Source: Taxawa tesnikishii (nom. ined.)
Taxonomy: Eukaryota; Ascomycota; Dothideomycetes; Dothideales
Length of the DNA stretch: 64,000 bases
Reading direction: 5' to 3'
NCBI GenBank assembly: GCA_030247885.1
Contig: JAPDRO010000001.1
Span: forward strand, 1,364,001 to 1,428,000
Both the position numbers and the translations under genes were made by a program. Positions 34,397 to 46,360 of this stretch are shown here, piece by piece; position 1 is the stretch's first letter; each line of letters begins with the position of its first letter. Below the pieces are notes generated by a model that worked only from the letters and a program-made list of their open reading frames with translations, had not been told where the DNA came from and did not search any database.

Positions 34397-35696
34397 TGCA
34401 ATAATCATGGCGGTACCGCACCCTAGCCGTACGGGCTATACTTCCAGTGGGGCGTCCCGGGGATGCGGCACCCACTCACATGCGCGTGCAGAATCCATGA
34501 CGAGGTGTCGGTGGGTCGTGGCACTGCGCCGCACTCCAACCTGGCTGCGACTACGTTCCTCCCGGTTGTTCGGAGGCAAGACTACTGCAGCTGGCAGCAC
34601 TCTCGGGTCCAGCAGAGCTAGCGTGTCTGCGCGGTGTGGGGTCAGGTTCTGGCTCCGTTTCGCAAACGCAGTCTTGCGATGCCCGCTGGCTGGCTGGCGG
34701 CGTCCGCTCGTCGACTTCCTTATCAACCTCGTCTGGCCTGCGCTTGCGCTTGCCTTGCCCTGCCCCGTCCAAACAGCCAGCAAGCAAGCAGCCTGACTCT
34801 CTCGTCCCGCCCTGCTGCTCCCCAGTCAAGCCCAAGCGTTGCTGCTGCGTTGCTGCTGCGTTGCTGCCGTTCGCTCTTTCCCTAGTTCGCTGCTCCCGTC
34901 TTGTCCCTACCTGTTACCACTCTGCGCCCTGCCCGCCCTGTCCTGAGAGCGCCCTGAATCCGTTGCACTCGCCTCATCAGCGCTCGTGCTGCCGCTGCTT
35001 GTACTACGCATGCCTCTGCCACGGTCCGCTAGCATTGCGTTAGTGTGATTCCCGCACCTGGTTAACCGCCCGACCCTTGAGGCAGCCTCCCGAGCTTTTG
35101 GCTTGGGTGCGTGTTCTGTTCGCCGTGTCCTCGGGTCCTTGGTTCTTACAAAAGTCCCCGCCCGAGTACTCGCCTGCGCTTCCACCAGCTGACTTACGCA
35201 CTTCCACCAACCTTGGACGTTTGTTGCCGCTGCTGCTGCGCTGCTCCATCCACTCGCTTGAGCGTCCGTTCATCAAACACACGTTGCAACGCTCTACATA
35301 TTAAAAACACTCGCAGACGGTAACCCGCTGTTTCATGTTCGCGCGACCGCTGTAACCTGCCGCGCTCCCAGTCACCCCTACCATCATTGACAGTAACGTG
35401 CTGGTCGGAGTGCCTGGCGCCTGATGTCCAGAGTCGCAGTTGCATCTTTAGTGGCCTCTTCTCCGCCTACAAGCACATCTGTAAAGTACGTTCTCGCACG
35501 AAAACCCAAACACAATTCGTCCGTCCCTCCTGTAATCCTGCTGGCACCTATCAGCAGACGCCATCCCTTTCAAACTTTCTCGGCTCTGAGAGTAGCTTTT
35601 TTGGCGATGGTCTTTCGAACCCTTGGTCACTGCTGTTCGTACCCGCTGTTTCTGACCGCTCCCTCAAACAGGCTCCGCGCTCAATCACCCGCCCCA
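34397..35696. promoter_or_regulatory. Proximal laeA upstream region / long 5' leader
   Basis: 1.3 kb with C/T-rich stretches and a short GTTGCTGCTGC repeat at about 34840-34872, as in long fungal 5' leaders. It contains several upstream ATGs. The reading frame of the methyltransferase is open back to an ATG at 35424, so an N-terminal extension is possible. Confidence 0.45.
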
Positions 35697-37036
35697 ATGC
35701 AGGCGGAGTGGTATGAAGAGAATGGGCGATCGTACCATACCTGGCGGCGAGGTGCATATCTGTACCCGCATGACGAGGTATGTCCATTTGCCAACATCCT
35801 CAGCATTTGCCACCTCCTGACCTGACCGTACTGTACAGACAGAAAAGGATCGTATGGATGTCTACCACAACCTCTTTTACACTGTAGCTCGCATTGATCT
35901 ACATTCGTGTCGCCTCGTTCCTGAAGTGCCCGATCGGCCTAGGATTCTGGATGTCGGCACGGGCACTGGTTTCTGGGCCATTGACATGGCGGAGTAAGTA
36001 ACATTGTAACTTTATTCTCGTCTCTTTGCATGTGCTGGACCGCTGACACTTATTCATCAGACGATACCCCAAAGCAGAAGTGGGTCTCCATCACGTTGCA
36101 TCACATGGAACAGAACACTAAAACTTTCTGGCGAAGGTCCTCGGCATGGATTTGGCGAACATTCAACCTCAATCGTAAGGAAACGAGACTGCCACGTGGC
36201 AAGAATTAAGCTTAGAGCGTGTGTTTTAGGATTCCGCCCAACGTTCGTTTCTCAATACCTACCGATTTCGAGAGTCTTTGGACGTTTGGTGAAGACTCTT
36301 GGGACTTGATCCACCTTCAGATGCTCTGCGGCAGTGTCACCAGCTGGCCCAACCTTTATCAGAAGGTGTTTCAGTATGTTCTGCATGAGCAGTTGTGGTG
36401 GTGGAACCTTACTGAAGGCGACTTTCTAGACACCTTCGACCCGGCTATGGTTACATAGAACAACTGGAGGTCGATCTTGAGCCGCGCTGCGACGACGGCA
36501 CGCTGGATCCACGGGCGCCGCTCGCGGTTTGGTATCAGCACCTTGCCGAAGCCACGGCTCGAGCACACAAACCAATCGCATATCAGCACAACACCCGACA
36601 ACTTTTGGAACAGGCCGGATTCATCGACATCAAGGAGCAAGTCATCCGAGCACCGTACAATCGCTGGCCTAAGGATCCAATGCAGAAAGATATCGGCGCC
36701 TGGTACCGTCTCGGGCTCGCGGAAAGTTCCGGACTGGAAGCACTCAGCCTTGCTCCATTCTCAAGGGTTTTCAACTGGCCAGTTCCTGAGATCCGCCGGT
36801 TCGCTCAGGAGGTCAGGCATCAGATTGGCCAGTCTTCATGCCATGCGTACAACAACATGTAAGGAACCAGTCATCCTTTACCACCAACCCGTCTCGGCTA
36901 TCCGCCGTTCGATCGCCGGATTGTTCGCAGGCCACAGCAGACTGTGTACTTGCGCTTGCTGGCCATAGTTAAGACTGACAGTGCTGACCGTTCTTTTTGC
37001 AGACACGTATGGACTGCCCGAAAACCGCTTCGATAG
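35697..37036 (+). CDS. laeA: LaeA-like SAM-dependent methyltransferase (secondary-metabolism regulator family)
   Basis: Seven exons: 35697..35777, 35839..35993, 36061..36079, 36137..36174, 36230..36373, 36430..36858 and 37003..37036. Splicing gives a continuous protein: WYEENGRSYHTWRRGAY opens it, RILDVGTGTGFWAIDMAE is the SAM-binding motif I, and LGMDLANIQPQSIPPNVRF, DFESLWTFGEDSWDLIHLQM, GSVTSWPNLYQKVFQHLRPG and EALSLAPFSRVF follow, ending NIHVWTARKP. DFESLW..GEDSWDLIH and EALSLAPFSRVF are blocks I recall from Aspergillus LaeA, so I call it LaeA-like rather than a generic UMTA methyltransferase. LaeA works in the nucleus with VeA and VelB to control secondary-metabolite clusters and development. 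Orthology is inferred. Frame intact; the 19-base exon 3 is notable. Confidence 0.85.
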
Positions 37037-37804
37037 GATCGACGCGACAGCGCCTGTCCGAGCCCAGATTCTTTTCAAGGCGCATCGTTTCCTCGTCCGC
37101 GAATTTAGCATTTGCTGGAACAACCAGGGGGCCGGCCTGCTTTCACGAACACAAAACACGAATAATCTCTTCTCGCATGTTGGACGTTTCTATTTTAAAT
37201 ACCCTTTCGCACATATATCCATACGGCCGGACTTGCATTCTACTGAGCGTTTCTTAAGACCGTATGACAGAGTTGCTGCCGCAGCGTTTCTGGCGAGGGT
37301 GTTCTGCTGCGTGCGGCTAGGCGTTTGCTTGGGCTGTTCGTTCTTGTCATGGTTGGCTCATATAAAAGTGGTCTCGATACTCTGGCGTTGTAGTGGTTAG
37401 AAAGAGGATTTTTCCTCGTCGGTATGGGTCGCATGCACATGGGTAGGATATGGGAAGCAGGGCCGGCTATGTTGTGTTGAGCAGCAGCCGTTTTCCACTG
37501 GGGATGCTTGTGGAAGCGCAAGTGCTATGACGTTCAGATATACCCTATGCAGCGTTGCTGTTGTGCCTTATTACCTACATATTTGTGGCATGCTGGGGGC
37601 TTGTACTGTTAGGAACAGCATTTAGAGATGGCTTGTTCAGCATGAGCTTGCCAATCTTGAGAACACGGAAAAGAATTCTGGCGGATGACTGCTTCGTGTA
37701 AACTCGGGTTCATCTCTTTGCTGACGTTCGGCGTTGGCCTCAAAATCCCCGAGTGTGTCGAACGTTTTGCTTGGTACCATGACAAGCAAATCTTCGCTCA
37801 AGCA
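37037..37804. other. Intergenic, laeA 3' UTR and WD40 promoter
   Basis: About 770 bases. A stretch at 37380-37450 resembles a tRNA A box but lacks a B box and cloverleaf. Nothing else recognised. Confidence 0.5.
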
Positions 37805-39165
37805 ATGGCCCCGACATCTGCGCGGCAACTCGCATTGTCAAACCTCTCATTGCCAACCGACACTTACATCTTCTCGCTCGCTTCGAGTCGCAGCCAGTGC
37901 ACCGTGATTTCTTCAGACGACTCGCTCCGTTACTTTGATCCAAGCACTCTCAAGGTGCTACAGTCCGTGGCGAGAGCCCACGACGGCGTGACTTGCCTTT
38001 GCTCCAACTCCTCCGATGGCAGTAACGTCGGTGACTTCGTGACAGCCGGTAGAGATGGCTTGGTTCGGTCTTGGGATAGTAGAGGCAAAAGAGCGAACTG
38101 GGAGCTTCGAGATCGTGAGTACCAAAACATTTCCTACCGCTAAAACATCTGGACGGCCGGCCGTTTGCGAATCACGGACAAGGCTGATAGTTGATTTGTC
38201 GGACAGCCAAGGGAACGGGGTTCACAGCGCTAGCCTGTCGAGGAACTACAGTCGCAGCTGGAACCGAAAGCACGAAGGAAGGTCTCGGAGACGTGAGCGT
38301 GCTTCTTTGGTATACAGTGCTGCCATATCCACAAAATGCCAACAGACTCACACCTTTGTAGGGATACACGCAAGCCTTCAGCGCCATTCCGGCAATACAC
38401 CGAAAGCCACAACGACACAATAACGCAATTATCGTTCCATCCCAGCAAATCAAACATTCTACTGTCGGCCGCAACGGACGGCCTGGTGTCACTGTTCGAC
38501 ACAACCATCGCTGACGAAGACGACGCGCTCACCCAAGTTCTGAACCATTACTCAGCCGTGCACTGCGCCGGTTTCGTCGATGAAGAAGAAGTCTATGCCG
38601 TCAGCTCCGACGAACAGTTGTCTGTCTATACGCTGAGCAAACCCGATGATGCCGAGGATGCAGTACTACCTGTGACTACTTTCGGTGACGTGCGTGAGCA
38701 ATTGCAGTGCAGCTATGTCGTCGACGTCCTGCCGACCGCGGGTTCGCCTCCGGCCTGGATTGCTGCAGGGGACACAAGGTATACCCTTTCTCATCCACGA
38801 GATGCAGTTTTCTCACTCACCTTTTGCAGCACCAACCGTCTTTCGCTAACGCCTCTGCTTCCTAAGTGGAGTTTCGGTGACGAAACCATGCTGCTTCCGG
38901 GCGGTCACGGAGGGAGGTCGTCCGAGACGTCTTGGTGGACAGCCAGGTAAGGAACGCGAATCACACACGGGACAGATATGCGAGCTTACAGGTACAGCAT
39001 CGTCGCATCTTCACATGTGGTGAAGACGGCCATATCCGCCTCTGGGCGCCGGAAGAGCAGACGCATCAGCCCATGACTGAAGCAATGGAGGTTGATAGCC
39101 CAGACAAGACTAAGAAGAAGAAGAAGCGAAAGGGCAAGAAGGAAGAGAGGTTCAAGCCCTATTGA
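37805..39165 (+). CDS. WD40-repeat protein, WDR89-like
   Basis: Exons 37805..38114, 38207..38309, 38362..38778, 38830..38946 and 38992..39165; introns 92, 52, 51 and 45 bases. WD repeats end in RSWDSRG, VSVLLWDTRK, LVSLFDT and HIRLWAPEE, with typical GH/SH-D spacing (ESHNDTITQLSFHPSKSNIL, SAATDGLVSLFD). Overall order and the EDDALTQVLNH block match the WDR89 family, whose function is poorly known. The C-terminus is very lysine-rich (KTKKKKKRKGKKEERFKPY), as in nucleolar proteins. At the G3 run 38912..38914 the frame is lost; one more G gives PGGHGGEVVRDVLVDSQ. Confidence 0.85.
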
Positions 39166-39484
39166 GCTCTCGCACCCATGTACACACTGAAACAGTTTTG
39201 CCCAGGGGTCGGAACCGAACAGGAACATTCAACCTGATGCACACACAATCAGGCGAGACTATCGGATCAGACAGCACGTCTCTGATCATTTCGCACTCAA
39301 ATCACCCGGATAGAATGGGATGACCCCTTCAGTGTTGTGTCTGACTGAGGGTCATTCTGGGCAGACATCGCTCAAGCGGTCCCGGAGGAGTGGACAACGT
39401 CGACAAGTAGCTCTGATGTGTAAACATCAGGTTGCCATACTTCCTTCTCAGCTCTTCTGCTTCGTGTACCCATATTTCCCGCCA
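39166..39484. other. Intergenic, convergent 3' ends
   Basis: About 320 bases between converging stops of the WD40 gene and the hydantoinase gene. Nothing recognised. Confidence 0.5.
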
Positions 39485-42400
39485 TCATCTAAGAGCGTAT
39501 TCCAAAACAACGCTCTTAGGCTCTACATATGTACCCAACGATTTGTACTCCACATCGTACCCGAACGCCTTGGGTCCACCGATCGTCAGTCCCTGCTTTG
39601 TTTCCACCCACCTGGGCGAGCACGTGAGTCCCAAAACCACGACCTGGTACCCGTACTTGAACTCTGGCACGCCAATCGCCTTCCCAGAGCCCCGGTCCAG
39701 CACAGCAATCAAATCGGGCACCGAGGCGATGATGTTCGACGTGCCGTCTGGAGCCGTGTGCTCGGCAAGGATGCTTTCATTCTTAAACGGGATCTTCAAG
39801 GTACCTCCAGTGGCGACGGCCGGCATGCGACAGGAGGACGTTGTGGTCTTTTCCTCTTCCTCTTCCTCGCCTTCGTCCAGCCCGGCGATGTGAATGGAGC
39901 CGTAAGAGTGGCCTTTGAACAAGCGGCGCTCGACCGCGACGATCTTTCCGCGGAACAGGACCTTTGCGCTCTCAGGGCCTCCGGCTTCATCGATGATGGC
40001 TTCCGCAACACGCGAGAGCGTGTTAGTCGATGTGGCTCTGGCTATACAGCGTCCAATGCGCCAGGCCAGTGAACAAGTGTTCAGGACCCCGAATCGGCGT
40101 ACTTTATCCGTGGTCGTTGGCTTCGCGGCCATGCCGACTCGGGAGCCCATCTCGGAGCACGAGGCTCGGAGTGCTCGGTCGACAATCTCATCATTTGGTG
40201 CCCGAACCATCAGGATCGACTTGCCGTCCCCAGAGTCAATGGCACAGGGGACCAACTCACCCGGAGCATGGACTGCCAGGGTTGTTTGCCAGTAAGTGGG
40301 ATATGCGCGGCCCATCCAATCTCCCTGAGAAGGATCAGCTCATAAAAGGTTTGACGTAATGAGATGGGGTTTGTTTCGGGGACGTACGTCGATTACTGGC
40401 CGGTCGAAGAACCTGGAGGATCCGACCAAGAAAGGTTCAAGTCCGTTTGCACCGCCGATTTCCAGGCCCATCACTGCGTCGAATGAATCGTGTTGAAGGT
40501 ACTCCATTAGCGTCTGTCGTGATGTCTGTCTTAGCGCGCCTCTGGAGTGCTGACGTGATTGGCGCGACACTTACCTCAAAAGCGTGCACGGTTTCGATAG
40601 ACTGCAATCTCTCCACCGAAGTTGCCGGAGAACCCATATGACCGCTATTTATGGTTAGCAAGAACATACAGGATAGTCGGTCATTGAGTACCTCACCCCC
40701 AGTACACGTTGCTGTTGTCTGCCAGAGCTGAGTGATCAATGATCCGCATACTGTGGCCTGCTCTCAGCATATCTCTCAGTTGTATGCGCGATGCGGCCGG
40801 GCTACCACCTCCAGCACAACCTAGAACGTAACAACCATCTGCGAGATAGTCGATGTCTGTCTCTGTGATATGCCACTCTGGATGTCCCGTCTGTTCGTTG
40901 ATGGTGACGGTAGGCGTGTACTTCTCAGGATCTGCAGGTGGCTCATCCATCACTTTCACCGCAAAGTCTTTCTCCGCTTCGAGCTGCTCATCACTGGCGT
41001 CGCCGGCACTCTCATCCTCCAGCTGACCTGGCTGCATATTGACGTCAAGCTCTCCTACTGCTTTGACTATTGTACGCAGCTGATTAGCTACGTACTGCAG
41101 CGGCATTGTTTCTACCTCTGCAATAGTTATGCTCGCCTCCAAAGCCCCAGCCTCGACTGCTCGCTTTCTGGCCAGCTCTTTGGCGTACTCGGTGGCCTGT
41201 GTCACAGTTTGCGTCGCGACGTTCTGGATGATGTCTACCGTGCCGCCGACCTTGGAGATTGCAGCACCCACTGCATTTGCCACATCGTGATATGGCGGGC
41301 GTAACAGCTGGGATGCTCCCCTCAGACTCTCTGGAGCAAGCACCGAGCCGCCGCCGACAAGCAAGACTGGCAAAGGATCCGGAGATGTTTTGATGAGGTC
41401 AACTGCGCCTTCCAAAAGTGACTTGATCCGTGCTTGCGCAGCTTCGACCATGGTTGGATCGAGAACGTCAACCAAAGATGCGTCTCCAATGCGGGCCTTG
41501 CGTGCCGCTACGGCAATGTCAGTCGACGTGGTAGTTTCCCCTCCAAAAACAAGTGCTTCGGAAGTGAGGTAATGGCCGACAGAGTCCGGTCCTACAGTGA
41601 CCTTGTCACCTTGCTGGCGTACAATGGACCCGCCACCAAGACCAATGGAGTGCAGGTGAGGCATGGAATAGTTTACTCTGACTCCAGCCACAGTAACATA
41701 AGCGGACGCTTGTCTGGGAAGGCCTGAAGGGAGTAACATTCCTACATCGCTCGTTGTACCCCCACGTCGACCACAATTGCGGATGATTTCTCCAGTTCAT
41801 GGCCTGCAAGGAAAGCAGCACCACGCATTGAATTAGTAGCCCCGGAGGAAAATGTGCGAATGGGGATCTTTGCAGCGGACGCCGAATCGAGTAACGTTCC
41901 ATCGTTTTGCGTCAAGAAAAGCGGACAAGTCAATTCCAGGCTTCTCATGGCCGACCTGAAGCTCCTCACCGTCCGCTTTGCATATTTCAATATGGCTGCG
42001 TTGAGAATAGCAGCGTTTTCCCGCTCAAGGAAGCCGATGTTGGCCACCTCGTGCGAGCACACGACGTCCGCTCCGGGAATCTCCCGCAATACAATATCCC
42101 TGACTTTGTCCTCTTGCCGGAAAACCTCGTCGATGGGACTGTAAACACCTCCCACCACTATGGCTGTCAAACCCAGCTTCTTGATCTCGCCACACCGCTC
42201 TACGACCTGTTCTTCTCGCACCGGCGCTTCTTCAGAGCCATCGATATGCAGGCCTCCGTCTAGATAACCTACGTATCCTTTGATGATGCTTGTCAAACCG
42301 GGAGGGAACTCGGAAAAGGGAGGCACTTCTCGTAGGAAGCTTTTCGATAGGCGGAGAATGGCAACTCTACGAAGACGGCGGGCATCCTGCTCGACAACAG

Positions 42401-42991
42401 CGTTGATGAAGTGCGTTGTCCCGATGGTTACGCTCGCGATTTGATCTGAAGGTACGGCTGACTTGGTGAGCACAGTGCGAACCGCTTGCTCAATGCTCGC
42501 TGTGACATCTGGGGTCGTCGGAGTCTTGTGGTGCGCCAATACGCCGCGTGAGGATGAATGTTGGAGGGCCGGATCCAAGGCCACAGCATCGGTGTTAGTC
42601 CCTGCGAACGATCAGCCTGCTGCGACGTGTAGAGGTGCGAACACGATGGATGCAATTGGCGAAGCGCTTCTGAAGCCTTTATGTGTCAACCTTCCAGGCC
42701 GACCGAATGGTACCGCAAGTCACGATCCATCACCATTGGAACCTGGATGAGGGAAAATATGAAACTTCCACCCATATGCTTGCTTTCGACCTTAGAGGGC
42801 TAGTACGAAGGAGAACAAGGTCATTGCGTTCTCAACCCAATGGTTTGACTTGCTTCCACTCGTTCTTGTCGATCCAGTTGAATGCCCCGCTGAGAAAAGC
42901 GCTGGAGCACGACACGTCTTCGACGAGTTGAAAAGGGACAAACAGCATTCTTACCTCCAACGTCAACACCAATCCTCACTCGCTTGGCCAT
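39485..42991 (-). CDS. Fungal hydantoinase/oxoprolinase-family enzyme with C-terminal DUF917
   Basis: Five exons: 42991..42955, 42601..40697, 40644..40575, 40501..40388 and 40324..39485. Intron 1 is long (353 bases) and splits the first nucleotide-binding motif, restored as IGVDVGGTNTDAVALDPA. Further blocks are IGTTHFINAVVEQD, YVGYLDGGLHIDG, EVANIGFLERENAAILNAAI, VVDVGGTTSDVG and HSIGLGGGSIVR, typical of ATP-dependent hydantoinase/oxoprolinase HyuA-type proteins. The last 430 residues (ITETDIDYLADGCYVLGCAG onward, NVYWGGHMGSPATSVERL, VMGLEIGGANGLEPFLVG) are DUF917, fused as usual in fungi. Reaction expected: ring opening of a hydantoin or oxoproline-like substrate. At the C5 run 41759..41763 one base is missing within DVGGTTSD. 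Divergent from an NCS1 permease. Confidence 0.9.
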
Positions 42992-43616
42992 TGTACCTTG
43001 ACGTGCGGTGAGATGAAGAGAGTGCTCGAAGGATGGGGACAGATTGTGCCTATGAGAGTATGAAAGTGCCCTGAAGTGCCTACCTGTTGCGGCGTTGGCA
43101 GACGGCCGCCGCCCACCGCATGTGGATTCTCCTTTCCCTGAAAAGTTAGCTCAGAGGACCGCTATCTTGCAACGGGAATAACAGGATGCGGAAGATGGGT
43201 CAGGTCAGGCATGGTGCAACAGTAGTCTCTACATTGATGTAGCAGTCGATAAGTGTCGATACCGACTTGCAACACGTCTAACCCAAAAGGCGTGTCGATC
43301 CGGGACTTCATCGGCAACTTTGGCCGGCGGCCAGCTTCTCCTTGTCTTCGGCCAACAACAACCACCTCACTGGATGTCTGCACATGCTTGCAGCGGCCGT
43401 CCATATCAACAAGAATGGGGAACCTTGTGACTCTGTATCATGCGTTATCAGCACGCCTATCATTCCATATCGGGCATCCCTTGCAGTTGCTGCACGGCAA
43501 TCATCTAGGCATTGGCGGAGTAGGTTGACTTCCTTTATCTCTCTGCTATACCCTTTCCCACCGAGATCCTTCGACATCAAGGAGAGCCCTGCGTTTGCCG
43601 CTTCTAGTTCACTAAG
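42992..43616. promoter_or_regulatory. Bidirectional promoter with GATA-factor motifs
   Basis: 625 bases between head-to-head hydantoinase and NCS1 permease genes. Four HGATAR motifs, the recognition site of AreA/NIT2-type nitrogen regulators, have their GATA cores at 43163..43166 (minus), 43248..43251 (plus), 43446..43449 (minus) and 43536..43539 (minus). This fits nitrogen-repressed expression of both genes. Confidence 0.55.
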
Positions 43617-45399
43617 ATGGAGTTCTCGTCGCTCGTGGAAGTTCTCAAAGTTCCGTCTTCAGCCACGACAACGTCCAACATTTGGATCAACGATGACATA
43701 CGGCCTCTGCCACCTCGTCGGCGCACCTGGACGAGGTGGGCATACATATCTTTCTGGGCTATCAACCAGATCTGTATCTCCAACTGGCAGCAAGGAGCCT
43801 CTCTCGTCTCCGCTGGACTTTCTGTGTGGCAGGCATTTATCGCCATCGCAGTTGGAAAGGCTATCATTTCCGCTGTCGCCATAGCCAATGGCTATGTCGG
43901 AGCCGAGTGGCACATCGGGTACCCGGTCTTCAGCCGCGCGATCTGGGGCATCTACGGTCAGTATGTGGCCTTAGTGCAACGAATCGTGCTTTCGCTGGTG
44001 TGGTTTGCAGTACAATCTTGGACAGGAGGATTATGCGTACAGAACATCCTCGCGGCGATATTTCCAACTTTCCAGCGGATGAGGAACCGTTTTCCACCGT
44101 CTGCCAATATGGACACGAAGCAGTTCATCGGCTGGGTTGTTTTCAATGCCTTGATGGCCCCAATCTTGTATTTCCGTCCGGAGAAGATGAAGTATTTGGT
44201 TCTCTGGATGAACATTATCTCCGCCATCACCCTGGTGTGCATCATGATTTGGTCACTCGCGGTACGTGTTACCAAGGGATTGTACAATCCCCTAGCTGAT
44301 CGTCTCTAGACGGCACAAGGTGGCGGGCCTCTATTGGCTGCCCCTGCCACTGCTCCCTCCGGGTCCCAACTCGGATGGGCTATCGTACACGGCATAACCA
44401 CAGTCATCGGTGGAATAGCTGTTGGTCTGACTAACCAAATGGACTACAGCCGATTTGCGCGCCGTCCAGGTGATCAGGTAAGCCCTTACTAATTGCTGCG
44501 AGTGCAAAACCAAGCTGATCGTCCTCGAGGTTGTCGGACAGTGGGTCTCTATCATGGGCTTTGGCACCGTCATGCCACTGTTTGGCTGCCTAACATCTTC
44601 CGCCACTCAAGGCATCTATGGTGAAGCGATCTGGAACCCGCCCAACATCGTGCAGAAGTGGCTGGACACGGACTATAACGCCAAATCTCGTGCTGCTGCT
44701 TTCTTCGCCGGCGTCGGGCTGGTAGTTTGCCAACTGGCCATCAACTCGATCGATAATGCGTTCTCGGCCGGGATGGACTTGAGTGGGCTTCTCCCCAACT
44801 TCATTAACATCCGTCGCGGCGCATACCTTGGCCTGATTCTCAGCATCGCCATGTGTCCCTGGCAGCTGCTCTCGTCAGCCGCTACGTTCATTAGCGTGCT
44901 TTCTGCTTACAGCGTGTTCCTAGGGCCTATGGTCGGGATGCAAGTTTGCGATTACTGGGTTCTTCGCCGGAGAAGGATCAAGCTCTCCGATCTTTACCAT
45001 CCGCGGCCAGATGGCATATATCACTTTACTCATGGTCTGAACTGGAGGGCCTTTGTAGCATGGGTTTTGGGTTGGGCAAGCCAAATCCCCGGTTTTGCTC
45101 ACGCGGTCACCCCCAATGTTGTGGTGCCTATTGGGTGCACGTATTTGTACTACCTTGCATATCCGCTGGGCTTTGCTATCAGTTTCTTAGTATATTGGTT
45201 GCTAAACATTGCTTATGCTCCGCAAGGGCTGGGAGATATGGATGATTACGACTACTATGGAACCTTTTCTCCTGAAGAGGCGGCTAGGTTAGGAGTTGCA
45301 CTGCAGGAGATAGAAGGGTGGGCCGAGGCCGCGCCAGGCGTTGTTGATGAACGAGACGAGAAGAAGCTAGGGGAGGAAACGAGCATCAAGGTAGTTTAG
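43617..45399 (+). CDS. NCS1-family nucleobase/allantoin/hydantoin permease
   Basis: Exons 43617..44261, 44310..44477 and 44530..45399; introns 48 and 52 bases. About 560 residues with roughly twelve membrane segments. The N-terminal block NWQQGASLVSAGLSVWQAF and the following IAIAVGKAIISAVAIANGYVG are TM1-2 of the NCS1 (Fur/Dal4) family. GAEWHIGYPVFSRAIWGIYG, LTNQMDYSRFARRPGDQ and SIDNAFSAGMDLSGLLPNFI are the other signature blocks. Such permeases import uracil, allantoin, hydantoins or related compounds with a cation. Since it is divergent from a hydantoinase and shares a GATA-bearing promoter, hydantoin-type uptake is the best guess. The acidic cytosolic C-terminus has lysines suited to nitrogen-triggered endocytosis. 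Frame intact. Confidence 0.93.
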
Positions 45400-45609
45400 C
45401 TGCAATGGACAGTGTTGTGTGCGCAGTCTCGTACAATGTAGAGCCGTACTTCTGAGCGTATCCACGCCGATCAAATCTGCGACGAACCGTTTCTCCGGAC
45501 GATTTTGCTGGCCAGGCACTCAAGTCAATAGCCACTTCACTTCTCCACCGCACTGCCAAGAAGCAGCCGTTCTTTCAGCCTCTTAGTCCATACTCGCTCC
45601 ATACCACCA
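45400..45609. other. Short intergenic stretch
   Basis: Permease 3' UTR and remnant promoter of the esterase pseudogene. Nothing recognised. Confidence 0.4.
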
Positions 45610-46360
45610 ATGCATATCAGCGCTCTCTTGCTGCCTTTGGCAGCCTGTGCGGCTTCGGCGGCCACGATCCAGAAGCAGGCCACCAAGACAACCCATGCCT
45701 CGACCTCTGCCATGCGCTCCGTTACTCTCGACTACTACACTGTTGACCGCCACTGCTGGTAACTCCTCGCTCGGCTACTACAAACATCAAAATATTCGGT
45801 ATGCCGCTGTACCGACCGGGGACCTTCGGTGGGCCAAGCCTCAGTGACCACCGGTCAATAGAGTAACCAACAACGATTCTTTGGCCAATGCCGATGTCGA
45901 TTGCTCGTCTGAGGAAGACTGTCTCTACATGGACATCTGGGCTCCAGCCAACAGCAAGGGCAAGAAGCTCCCAGTCATGGTCTGGACGTACGGCGGAGGT
46001 GATGAAATGGAGATCAGATGCTGTTACTATTAGAACCTACGTTTTACTCAAGCTAATCACCTATCAGGTTTCACTGGGGGCTCCAGGTCACAAAACACTC
46101 CCGAGCGCCTATTCAATCTCACCACCGACTTCATCTTTGTCGCCTAAAACTACCGTCTTGGTCTCACAGGTTTGGCCAACGGTCCCACGCTTAACCACGA
46201 GGGAGGAACCTCTAATCTGGCGCTCTGGGATGTTCAATATGCCTTCCAGTGGACCAAGAAACATATTAGCGCTTTCGGTGGTGATCCGAATGAGATGACC
46301 GCCGTTGGATTTTCTGCTGGTGGAAGTCATCTGTACTGGAACAAGGCGCCTTGGTACTAG
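45610..46360 (+). pseudogene. Carboxylesterase type B / lipase remnant
   Basis: A clear secreted carboxylesterase start (MHISALLLPLAACAASAATI) and family blocks follow in order: LGYYKHQNIRYAAVPTGDLR, EEDCLYMDIWAPANSKGKK, LPVMVWTYGGG, TGLANGPTLNHEGGTSNLAL and FGGDPNEMTAVGFSAGGS (nucleophile elbow G-x-S-x-G). It is broken: a frame change near 45740; TGA where KPQW should continue (45843-45845, one base from TGG); TAA in place of Tyr in VAYNYRLG (46146-46148); and loss of everything after the nucleophile elbow, including the catalytic Glu/Asp and His. One intron-like gap (about 46000-46068) survives. The nonsense changes are not of the homopolymer type seen elsewhere, so this is real decay. Confidence 0.85.

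Noticed and set aside
34173-34796. 207-codon plus-strand frame in the laeA upstream region
   Set aside because: Trp/Arg/Ser-rich, no domain, in C/T-rich sequence; probably chance.
37375-37450. Possible tRNA
   Set aside because: An A-box-like stretch is present, but there is no B box and the arms do not pair.
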